A stretch of DNA of 9,344 nt, taken from NCBI GenBank assembly GCA_013696185.1, contig JACCZA010000314.1:1-9344 (forward strand). Direction: 5' to 3'. The translations under genes were made by a program, and so were the position numbers. Source of the DNA: Actinomycetota bacterium. Lineage in GTDB: Bacteria > Actinomycetota > Thermoleophilia > Gaiellales > Gaiellaceae. This document shows positions 1 through 5,657 of the stretch, piece after piece (the stretch's first letter is position 1; every line of letters begins with the position of its first letter). Below the pieces are notes generated by a model, which was given only the letters and a program-made list of their open reading frames with translations, did no database searches and was not told the origin of the DNA.

Positions 1-20
1 CGGTCGAACATCGAGCGCAC
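1..20 (-). CDS. menG: Demethylmenaquinone methyltransferase, N-terminal end only (cut by left edge)
   Basis: Read on the minus strand, the last codons before the edge give PDAVRSMFDR. This matches the N-terminal signature of the UbiE/MenG C-methyltransferases, which usually continue with an I-A-x-x-Y-D stretch now outside the window. The family methylates demethylmenaquinol (or the ubiquinone precursor) with S-adenosylmethionine. Only about 7-10 family-like residues are visible, so the call rests on a short motif plus context: it follows ubiX and lies in a quinone gene cluster. The start is uncertain. GTG at 20-18 is the nearest usable codon, but the same frame stays open and rich in G or C at third positions back to about position 62 and beyond without an ATG or GTG. 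A longer N-terminus from an unusual start is therefore possible. Confidence 0.5.
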
Positions 21-103
21 CGCGTCCGGCTCGAGCCGCCCTTCGTCTCCCGCGCGCGCGCCGGGCGCGGTCGCGGGGTGCAGAGGAGGTGCCTGCGAGC
101 GCG

Positions 104-694
104 TCAGGCCTGGCCCCAGCGCTCGATCAGGGAGTTCTGCAGCCCGAGCTGGTCGAGACAGCGACCGACGACGAAGGCCACGAGGTCCTCGACGGTCTCG
201 GCGCCGTGGTAGAAGCCCGGAGCCGCGAAGAGGATCACCGCCCCGGCCTGGCGCAGCCGGAGCATGTTCTCGAGGTGGATCGTCGAGAGCGGCGTCTCGC
301 GCGGGACGAGCACGAGCTTGCGCCCCTCCTTGAGGGCGACGCTCGCGGCGCGCTGGACGAGGTTGCTCATCGCCCCGGCCGCGAGGGCGCCGAGCGTTCC
401 CATCGAGCACGGGCAGACGACGTAGGCGTCGACCTGCGCCGAGCCGCTCGCGTACGGCGCGCGCCAGTCGCCCGGGTCGTACACCATGACGCCCTCGCCC
501 GCGCCCTCGACGAAGCGCGCCAGCACCTCGTCGCGGGGGAGCCGCCGGTCGCCGTAGAGCTCCGTCGCGATCACCTCGATGCCCGCGTTCGAGACCGCCA
601 TGCCGACCTCGCAGTCGGCGGCGACGAGGGCCTGCAGGAGCCGTGCCGCGTAGGGCGCGCCCGAGGCGCCCGTTATGCCGAGGAAGACGTGCAC
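104..694 (-). CDS. ubiX: UbiX-family flavin prenyltransferase
   Basis: UbiX joins dimethylallyl phosphate to reduced FMN and makes prenylated FMN, the cofactor of UbiD decarboxylases; it is cytosolic. The 196-residue product has the usual family length. It starts with a flavin-binding strand and the GASG turn (residues 9-12), has CPCSMGTL at 94-101 and the RETPL segment at 132-136, which in the family binds the phosphate of the prenyl donor. The FYH motif is at 161-163, and the end (LDQLGL, then ERW) resembles E. coli UbiX. The start is GTG at 694, one base after the qcrC stop, with a GAGG ribosome-binding site six bases upstream. The upstream ATG triplets are out of frame. It probably serves the UbiD protein encoded at 3374-4873, on the other side of qcrABC. 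Other HFCD flavoproteins such as CoaC are unlikely given the RETPL and CPCSMGTL segments. Confidence 0.94.
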   Translation of the reverse strand: MHVFLGITGASGAPYAARLLQALVAADCEVGMAVSNAGIEVIATELYGDRRLPRDEVLARFVEGAGEGVMVYDPGDWRAPYASGSAQVDAYVVCPCSMGTLGALAAGAMSNLVQRAASVALKEGRKLVLVPRETPLSTIHLENMLRLRQAGAVILFAAPGFYHGAETVEDLVAFVVGRCLDQLGLQNSLIERWGQA

Positions 695-695
695 A

Positions 696-1523
696 TCATC
701 CCTCGCCCTTCGACGCGGCGAGGAACTTCGCGAGGTTGCCGAGCTGCTGGTCGTCCAGGCTGCCGCCGTTGGCCTGGCCGTAGACGGGCATGACGTTGTT
801 GCCGAACGTGCGCGGGTTCGCGACGTACCGGGTGAAGTAGTCCTCGGTCTTCCCGCCCAGCGAGCCGATGTCCGAGAGGTCCGGCGCGCCGAGGTTCGCG
901 GAGCCCGAGCCCAGGTAGACGTGGCACTGCTGGCAGCCGGTCTCGTTGAAGAGGGTCGCTCCCTCGCGCGCGCTCGCGGGCAGGTTGTTCCGGTCGACCC
1001 AGTCGGCCACCACCGTCGCATCGCCCCCGAGCGCCTCCTCCTGCGTGGCGCCCTTGTACGTCAGCACGCCCATCGAGAGCACGACGAGGATCGCCGCGAC
1101 CACCGCGACCGGGCGGCGCAAGAGCCGCCGCTCGCGGCGCAGGTCGAAGAACGGCAGCCCGACCATCAGCATGAGCAGGATGGTCGGGATCCCGACGGTG
1201 CCGAGGATGACCGAGTCGGGCCACTTGAAGATCCGCAGCAGGTAGAAGAGGAAGTAGAAGTACCAGTCCGGCCGCGGGATGAAGTTCGTCGTGCCCGCGT
1301 CGGCCTCCTCCGTGTAGCGCGGCCCGAGCAGGCCCGCGTCCTCGGGGTTCTCGCCGGAGGTGAAGTACCAGATGGAGGCGAGGGCGATGATCACGCAGAC
1401 GACGACGAGGCTCATCACCGTGTCGTGCCACATCGCTCCCGGGAAGAACGGCTTCCCGTGCTCCTTGACGTCCTCCTTGTAGCGCTGGTGCTGCGCGCGG
1501 CGCTGCTCGAGGCGGGTGCTCAT
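696..1523 (-). CDS. qcrC: Menaquinol:cytochrome c reductase, subunit IV fused to cytochrome c (QcrC type)
   Basis: This 275-residue membrane protein joins two parts. Residues 1-155 are the C-terminal half of cytochrome b (PetD/subunit IV type), with membrane helices near 34-55, 104-127 and 136-154 and the quinol-oxidation motif PDWY at 85-88. Residues 180-275 are a single-heme c domain with CQQCH at 197-201 and a probable axial methionine in NVMPVYG (M245). The same architecture is known from Bacillus QcrC. PDWY rather than PEWY is associated in the literature with complexes that use low-potential menaquinol. The heme domain should face outside and pass electrons to a terminal oxidase or a soluble carrier. 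The ATG overlaps the qcrB stop by 4 nt (ATGA), and GGGAG lies 7 nt upstream at 1535-1531. The gene stops one base before ubiX. Function is secure; the electron acceptor is unknown. Confidence 0.95.
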   Translation of the reverse strand: MSTRLEQRRAQHQRYKEDVKEHGKPFFPGAMWHDTVMSLVVVCVIIALASIWYFTSGENPEDAGLLGPRYTEEADAGTTNFIPRPDWYFYFLFYLLRIFKWPDSVILGTVGIPTILLMLMVGLPFFDLRRERRLLRRPVAVVAAILVVLSMGVLTYKGATQEEALGGDATVVADWVDRNNLPASAREGATLFNETGCQQCHVYLGSGSANLGAPDLSDIGSLGGKTEDYFTRYVANPRTFGNNVMPVYGQANGGSLDDQQLGNLAKFLAASKGEG

Positions 1524-2323
1524 CGGGGGGCTCCCGAGCGTGCGCCCGGCCTGACGAGACCGGCTCGCCCGTTGCCGTTCGTCGAGGGGCCGGGCTCGAC
1601 GCGCTCACGTCCCGCCGCCTCGGGCGACCAGGGCGGCGAGGTGACGCCGAGCCGCACGACGAGGTAGAGGTGGAGCCCGATCAGCCCGCCGATCGCCCCG
1701 GGTAAGACCAGCATGTGGAGGGCGTAGAAGCGGCTGATCGTGTCCTCCCCGATCTCGATGCCCGACTGGAGGAACTGCACGATGAAGGGGCCGAGGATGG
1801 GCGCCGTGCCGTTGATGTTGATGCCGACGACCGAGGCCCAGTAGGCGGTCTCGTCCCAGGGCAGCAGGTAGCCGGTGAAGCCCTCGAAGAGGCCGAGCGC
1901 GAGCAGCCCGACCCCGACGATCCAGTTCAGCTCACGCGGATACTTGTAGGCGCCGAACAGAAACACCCGTGCCATGTGGAAGAACATGAGGATGATGAAG
2001 ACGCTCGCGCCCCACTTGTGCATCCCGCGCACGAGCCAGCCGAGCGTGACGTCGTTCGTGATCCGCAGGATCGACGCGTAGGCCGCATCCGGGTCGGGCT
2101 TGTAGTACATGGCGAGCACGACGCCCGTGACGGCCTGGACGATGAACGCGGTCAGCGTCGCCGAGCCGAGCGTCTGCATCCAGTTGATGTCCGCCGGCAC
2201 CTTGCGGAAGAGGAAGTACTTGATGCCGCCGGCGAGGCCCGAGCGCTCCTCGAGCCAGTCGACCGGGACGAGCGCGGCGCGCTCGAGCTGCTGGCGGCGG
2301 GATGAGGGTGCGCGTCGCGCCAT
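1520..2323 (-). CDS. qcrB: Menaquinol:cytochrome c reductase, cytochrome b subunit (b6-like)
   Basis: The 267-residue protein is the N-terminal, heme-carrying half of cytochrome b, with four membrane helices. The two heme-b ligand pairs are H102/H116 (13 residues between) and H203/H218 (14 residues between). The 13/14 spacing is that of cytochrome b6 and Bacillus QcrB, not of mitochondrial cytochrome b (13/13). DWLEERSG near 22-29, YKYPREL near 126-132 and GYLLPWDE near 151-158 are further family landmarks. The cysteine that binds the extra heme c in b6 (Cys35, in YCLGG) is replaced here by T51. About 35 polar residues follow the last helix (ending near VTSPPWSPE), longer than in b6. ATG at 2323 was chosen because it follows the qcrA stop by 4 nt and leaves a normal N-terminus; I see no good ribosome-binding site, so coupling to qcrA is likely. 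Confidence 0.95.
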   Translation of the reverse strand: MARRAPSSRRQQLERAALVPVDWLEERSGLAGGIKYFLFRKVPADINWMQTLGSATLTAFIVQAVTGVVLAMYYKPDPDAAYASILRITNDVTLGWLVRGMHKWGASVFIILMFFHMARVFLFGAYKYPRELNWIVGVGLLALGLFEGFTGYLLPWDETAYWASVVGININGTAPILGPFIVQFLQSGIEIGEDTISRFYALHMLVLPGAIGGLIGLHLYLVVRLGVTSPPWSPEAAGRERVEPGPSTNGNGRAGLVRPGARSGAPR

Positions 2324-2327
2324 CGGA

Positions 2328-3293
2328 TCAGGGAGGGGAGATGGGGTAGAGCCAGGACGAGGGGCCGTCGACGTGGACACCCGGCTTCGCGAGGCGGTGT
2401 CGCTTGATGCGCGCCTCGGCGCCCTGACCGCGCACCTCGCTCACGCTGTAGGTCTGGCCGAGGAGCAGCCGCCCGCCGCGGATCGAGAACTCGTACCGGT
2501 CCATCGCGCGCACGGGCGGGCCTGCCTTGCGGTTCCCCTCCGTGTCGTACTGACCGCCGTGGCAGGGGCAGCCGAAGCCGGAGGGATCGGCGGGGATGCG
2601 CGTGATCTCGTTCTCCGCGCGCGTCTCCCGCGTCGCCTCGTCGTCCCTGACCGGCCCGTTCGGCTGCACCGGGCAGCCGAGGTGGACGCAGCGGTGCGAG
2701 AGGATCGTGAAGCTCGGCTGCCCGTCGAGCTCGCCGTTGTTGCGGATGTAGGCGGTCCGTCGCGACACCTCGCCCTGGTCGGGATCCTGCAGGAAGGTCG
2801 TGATCAGCCACTGCTCCTTCTCGAAATCGTCGACGGCGCCGACGTCGACCTGCCCGGAGCCCTGGCTCGTGAAGGCGGGAAGAATGGTGAAGCCCAGCAC
2901 AGGGACGGTCACGAGCCCGCCGATCACGCCGCCAACGCCGAGCGTCGCCGCGCCCAGGAACGCGCTGCGCGGATAGCGCTCGACCTCGCCCTCTTCGGGA
3001 AGGGGCATCCCGGCCTCCCCCTCGTTCGCGGGCCTCGGCTCGGCCGTCGCAGAGGCACGGGGGGCGACCTCGCGCCGCTCGGGCTCGATCGCGACCTCCT
3101 CGCCGCGCAGGTCGTTCGTGGCGTCCCGGATCCAGAGGAAGCCGAAGAGCGCGGTGATGACCGCGCCGAGCCCGGCGATCACCCAGCCGAGGATCGTGCC
3201 GAGCAGGAGAATCGCCACGCCGATCGCGAACCCGACCGGCCACAGGCTCGGCGCCGCGACGTGGGATCCGTGCTCGCCTCGCTTGGGCTCCAC
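2328..3293 (-). CDS. qcrA: Menaquinol:cytochrome c reductase, Rieske iron-sulfur subunit
   Basis: This is the Rieske [2Fe-2S] subunit of the bc complex, 321 residues. Cluster motifs are CVHLGC (202-207) and CPCHGG (242-247): ligands C202, H204, C242 and H245, with C207/C244 as the likely disulfide. The Ser that follows CPCHG in high-potential Rieske proteins is Gly here, while Y249 is kept, which fits a lower-potential menaquinol enzyme. Two hydrophobic stretches near 17-55 and a third near 110-138 give three membrane helices, as reported for actinobacterial QcrA. A charged linker, 60-108, separates them. The 34 residues between the cluster motifs are about 20 more than in mitochondrial-type proteins. 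The start is GTG at 3293 with AGGAG at 3309-3305, 11 nt upstream. An ATG inside the linker (residue 96) would lose two helices and was not chosen. Confidence 0.94.
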   Translation of the reverse strand: MEPKRGEHGSHVAAPSLWPVGFAIGVAILLLGTILGWVIAGLGAVITALFGFLWIRDATNDLRGEEVAIEPERREVAPRASATAEPRPANEGEAGMPLPEEGEVERYPRSAFLGAATLGVGGVIGGLVTVPVLGFTILPAFTSQGSGQVDVGAVDDFEKEQWLITTFLQDPDQGEVSRRTAYIRNNGELDGQPSFTILSHRCVHLGCPVQPNGPVRDDEATRETRAENEITRIPADPSGFGCPCHGGQYDTEGNRKAGPPVRAMDRYEFSIRGGRLLLGQTYSVSEVRGQGAEARIKRHRLAKPGVHVDGPSSWLYPISPP

Positions 3294-3304
3294 TTACCTA
3301 CGCG

Positions 3305-3309
3305 CTCCT
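3305..3309 (-). promoter_or_regulatory. Ribosome-binding site of qcrA
   Basis: AGGAG on the minus strand ends 11 nt before the GTG at 3293. The spacing is slightly long, but it is the only purine-rich site in the leader and it supports the upstream GTG start that includes all three membrane helices. Confidence 0.55.
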
Positions 3310-3324
3310 GTCTCGATCGCACTG

Positions 3325-3342
3325 CGGTGCCGCGCGGCACCG
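3325..3342. repeat. Perfect 18-bp palindrome in the qcrA leader
   Basis: CGGTGCCGCGCGGCACCG reads the same on both strands. It lies in the 80-bp gap between ubiD and qcrA, about 32 nt before the qcrA start and at or just after the predicted transcription start. It could be a dimeric operator or an RNA hairpin in the leader. No T run follows it on the minus strand, so a classical terminator is not supported. The palindrome itself is certain; its role is inferred. Confidence 0.85.
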
Positions 3343-3347
3343 TACGG

Positions 3348-3377
3348 ATTCAATCCTCCCACACCCTGGCCCGTCAA
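3348..3377 (-). promoter_or_regulatory. Candidate promoter of qcrABC-ubiX
   Basis: On the minus strand TTGACG (3377-3372) and TTGAAT (3353-3348) are separated by 18 nt. They match the -35 consensus well and the -10 consensus partly (4 of 6). The -35 box overlaps the ubiD stop codon. Transcription would start near 3341, at the edge of the 18-bp palindrome, giving a leader of about 47 nt. The local rise in A and T inside a very GC-rich window supports a regulatory role, but this is a pattern match only. Confidence 0.42.
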
Positions 3378-4873
3378 CGACGTAACAGTTGACGCAACGG
3401 GCGCCGCCTGGAGCCGTTGGCCGAGGCCTTTCCCCCACCCAGCCCGTACTCCTCCCAGCGCCTGTCGACGAGCTCGCGGATCTCGGGGCTCATCACGATC
3501 TCCTCCGGCCACGGGCGCGCACCTTCGTCGGGACCCTTGTGCGTCGCGTCGATGCCGAGCTTGCCGCCGTAGAAGGGAAGCGTGGGGGCGTGATCCAGGT
3601 GATCCAGCGGCCCCTCGGTCAGGACGAGGTCGCGCTTGGGATCGACGTTGGCGCAGACGCGGAAGAAGACCTGCTCGTAGTCGTGGACGTCGACCCACTC
3701 GTCGACCACGACCACCGACTTCGAGAGGCTGAGCATGCCGAGCCCCCAGATCGCGTGCATCACCTTCCGCGCGTGCCCCGGAAAGGCCTTCCGCACCGAG
3801 ACGATCACGCAGTTGTGGAAGGCGCCGGCGGCCGGCAGGTCGTAGTCGACGATCTCGGGCACGCTCATGCGCACGGCCGGCAGGAAGATCCGCTCGGTCG
3901 CCTTGCCGAGCCAGGCGTCCTCGGCAGGCGGCTGGCCGACGACGATCGAGGGGTAGATCGCGTTCCTGCGCATCGTCAAGGCAGTCAGGTGGAAGACGGG
4001 GAAGGGCTCGGCGGGGGAGTAGTAGCCCGTGTGGTCGCCGAACGGCCCCTCGGTCGTGAGCTCGCCCTTCGCGATGTACCCCTCGAGCACGATCTCGGCG
4101 TTCGCGGGCACGTCGAGCGAGACGGTGCGACCCCGCACGAGCTCGACGGGCTCGCCGCGCAGGAACCCGGCCAGCATGAACTCGTCGATGTGCTTGGGCA
4201 GCGGCGCCGAGGCGGAGTAGGCGGTCACGGGATCGAGCCCGAGCGCGACGGCGACCTCCAGGCGCTCGCCCATGCCGCGCCAGTCGGCGGCACCGTCCTT
4301 GTGGATCTGCCAGTGCATCGCCGTCGTGCGGCGGTCGAGCTTCTGCATCCGGTACATGCCGACGTTCCGCGTGCCCGTCACGGGATCGCGGGTGATCACG
4401 GCCGGCAGCGTGACGAACGGCGCGGGGTCTCCGGGCCAGCAGCGCTGGATCGGCAGGAGGTCGAGGTCGATCTCCTCTCCGGTCAGCACCACCTCCTGGC
4501 ACGGCGCCGCGCGCACCTGCCTCGGCATCGAGTCGGCGATCGACTTCAGCTTCTTCAGCCCGCGCACCTTCTCCGCGATCCCCTGGGGCGGCTGCATCTC
4601 GATCACGTCGGAGAGCTTCTGCGCGACCTCGTCGAGGTGCGAGACGCCGAAGGCCATCGACATCCGCCGCTCGGTGCCGAACTGGTTGATCAGCAGGGGA
4701 TGGCGGGAGCCCCTCGGCCGCGTGAACAGGAGCGCCGGGCCGCCGGCCTTGACGGTGCGGTCGACGATCTCCGTGATCTCGAGATCGGGATCGACCTCTG
4801 CCTCCACCCGGACGAGCTCGCCCTCGCGCTCGAGCAGCGCGATCCACGCTCGCAGGTCCGAGGGCGGAGCCAT
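3374..4873 (-). CDS. ubiD: UbiD-family prenylated-FMN decarboxylase (probable menaquinone biosynthesis)
   Basis: UbiD enzymes reversibly decarboxylate aromatic or unsaturated acids with prenylated FMN made by UbiX. The 499-residue protein aligns through its length with the canonical E. coli UbiD type: NVGMYRMQ at 170-177, EGPFGDHTGYY at 275-285 with the conserved acidic residue E275, DYDLPAAGAFHNC near 343-355, and GGKLGIDATHKGPDE near 436-450. With menaquinol-type bc genes beside it and ubiX in the same cluster, the likely substrate is a prenylated hydroxynaphthoate of the futalosine route (the role given to MqnL in Streptomyces) rather than octaprenyl-hydroxybenzoate; the sequence alone cannot decide. 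The last 20 residues form a basic tail (RRRPLRQLLRR) that includes a TTA codon. ATG at 4873 has no ribosome-binding site; a TAnnnT box lies 8 nt upstream, so leaderless translation is possible. Confidence 0.93.
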   Translation of the reverse strand: MAPPSDLRAWIALLEREGELVRVEAEVDPDLEITEIVDRTVKAGGPALLFTRPRGSRHPLLINQFGTERRMSMAFGVSHLDEVAQKLSDVIEMQPPQGIAEKVRGLKKLKSIADSMPRQVRAAPCQEVVLTGEEIDLDLLPIQRCWPGDPAPFVTLPAVITRDPVTGTRNVGMYRMQKLDRRTTAMHWQIHKDGAADWRGMGERLEVAVALGLDPVTAYSASAPLPKHIDEFMLAGFLRGEPVELVRGRTVSLDVPANAEIVLEGYIAKGELTTEGPFGDHTGYYSPAEPFPVFHLTALTMRRNAIYPSIVVGQPPAEDAWLGKATERIFLPAVRMSVPEIVDYDLPAAGAFHNCVIVSVRKAFPGHARKVMHAIWGLGMLSLSKSVVVVDEWVDVHDYEQVFFRVCANVDPKRDLVLTEGPLDHLDHAPTLPFYGGKLGIDATHKGPDEGARPWPEEIVMSPEIRELVDRRWEEYGLGGGKASANGSRRRPLRQLLRR

Positions 4874-4881
4874 TCGATTCG

Positions 4882-4887
4882 AGTGTA
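4882..4887 (-). promoter_or_regulatory. Candidate -10 box for a leaderless ubiD transcript
   Basis: TACACT on the minus strand is followed by 8 nt and then the ubiD ATG, so transcription would begin at or next to the A of the start codon. There is no Shine-Dalgarno sequence before ubiD, and the 66-nt gap upstream breaks the otherwise tight gene packing. No convincing -35 box was found. TAnnnT boxes 7-8 nt before a start codon are typical of leaderless genes in actinobacteria. Confidence 0.38.
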
Positions 4888-4939
4888 CGCCCGCGGTTGC
4901 GGGTGCCGTAGCACTCCTCGGGGCCCGGCGGGCTTCTTG

Positions 4940-5128
4940 CTAGACGATCGTGCGCCGGGTGCGGCGGCGAGCCCGGCGGCGGCCCGACGCCCAGCGCGAG
5001 AGCTCTCCGAGCGCGATCACCGCGATGAACACGAGGCCGACGATCAGCATCGCCCTGATGATCTTGCTGCCTTCCTCGGCGGCGTCGGCCACCGCGACGA
5101 GCGGCACGGTGAGCAGGAAGGAAGCCAT
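4940..5128 (-). CDS. Small basic membrane protein of unknown function
   Basis: This 62-residue protein is not one I recognise. It has a hydrophobic N-terminus (residues 3-16, ending in VADA, which could be a weak signal peptide or a short helix), a polar stretch EEGSK, a clear membrane helix at about 26-42 (AMLIVGLVFIAVIALG), and a strongly basic tail with about ten arginines between 46 and 59. The tail should stay in the cytoplasm or lie on the membrane surface. The start ATG is 12 nt after the stop of the preceding gene, with no clear ribosome-binding site, and the frame fills the space before ubiD. Its position between a prenyl-synthase-like protein and UbiD suggests a link with membrane-bound quinone synthesis or the bc complex. 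It is a plausible real gene rather than a certain one. Confidence 0.6.
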   Translation of the reverse strand: MASFLLTVPLVAVADAAEEGSKIIRAMLIVGLVFIAVIALGELSRWASGRRRARRRTRRTIV

Positions 5129-5140
5129 CGAGCGGCGACT

Positions 5141-5656
5141 CTAGCGAAGGCGGCGAGCGTGCGCGACGAGGGCCGACTCGACGGCTTCGGCACCGGCCGC
5201 CCGCTCGGCCAGATCGAGGAGCGGCCGCGCGTCGCCGCCGTCCCTGAGCGCCGCCCGCGCCTCGCCGAGACCGCCCCGGCCGATCAGCGCCGCGGTCGCC
5301 GCCCAGACGACGCCGTCGCCCTCCGCCCCTTCCCCCCGCAGCTGCGCGCAGAGCGAGATCAGCTCGGCCAGATCGCCGACCGGCTCGACCTCGCCGAGCT
5401 CCGCGACGCGGACGAGCCCGTGCGCGTAGAGGTAGTCGCCGAGCAGGAGCGCCGTGTGGGCATCGGCGGGCGCGAACAGGCGGGCTTCGCCGTAGTGGAC
5501 GAGATAGCCCTCGTAGATCGTCTCGATCGCGACGGCGTAGGCCGCGTCTGCGAGCCGTGAGAAGACGGGCTCGCGCTCGCGCTCGCCCGCCGGGCGCAGC
5601 GCCTCGGCCCAGAGCGGGCTCTCCCGCTCGGCGGCCTCGGCCAGCTCCTCCCACAC
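5141..5656 (-). CDS. Degenerate isoprenyl diphosphate synthase-like protein (possible HepS-like subunit)
   Basis: The 171-residue protein seems to keep the helical pattern of trans-isoprenyl diphosphate synthases: AIETIYEGYLVHYGEARLF (44-61) lines up with the family's E-l-i-H-x-x-x-L-v-H-D-D stretch. TALLLGDYLYAHGLVRVAEL (68-87) lines up with the A-v-L-x-G-D-y-L helix that follows, and LAELISLCAQLRGEG (96-110) with the next helix. The first aspartate-rich motif is missing (H54 is followed by YGEAR), and no second DDxxD is seen, so it should not be catalytic alone. Bacillus HepS (about 250 residues), the non-catalytic part of heptaprenyl diphosphate synthase, is similarly degenerate. GTG at 5656 is one base after the hemL stop, so translation is probably coupled. 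The alignment is by eye; an unrelated helical protein remains possible. Confidence 0.68.
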   Translation of the reverse strand: MWEELAEAAERESPLWAEALRPAGEREREPVFSRLADAAYAVAIETIYEGYLVHYGEARLFAPADAHTALLLGDYLYAHGLVRVAELGEVEPVGDLAELISLCAQLRGEGAEGDGVVWAATAALIGRGGLGEARAALRDGGDARPLLDLAERAAGAEAVESALVAHARRLR

Positions 5657-5657
5657 C

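Noticed and set aside
50..62. Short alternating CG run
   Set aside because: Only about 11 nt long and expected in DNA of this composition.
84..91. AGGAGGTG on the plus strand, a perfect ribosome-binding site followed by a possible start
   Set aside because: The frame it would serve runs antisense through ubiX and has no recognisable product.
695..1021. Upstream extension of the ubiX frame
   Set aside because: It overlaps the cytochrome c domain of qcrC in another frame; the family N-terminus and a ribosome-binding site both point to GTG at 694.
3325..3342. Palindrome read as a rho-independent terminator of ubiD
   Set aside because: No T run follows it on the minus strand, and its place at a predicted promoter fits an operator or leader hairpin better.
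5126..5143. TAGAGT 9 nt before the small membrane protein as a third leaderless promoter
   Set aside because: The box contains the stop codon of the preceding gene and the spacing is longer than in the other two cases, so chance is likely.
89..5560. Several long plus-strand open frames (for example 675-1667, 2109-3392, 3389-5560)
   Set aside because: They lie opposite well-recognised minus-strand genes, their products are Arg/Asp/Val-rich with no family resemblance, and long antisense frames are expected in very GC-rich coding DNA.
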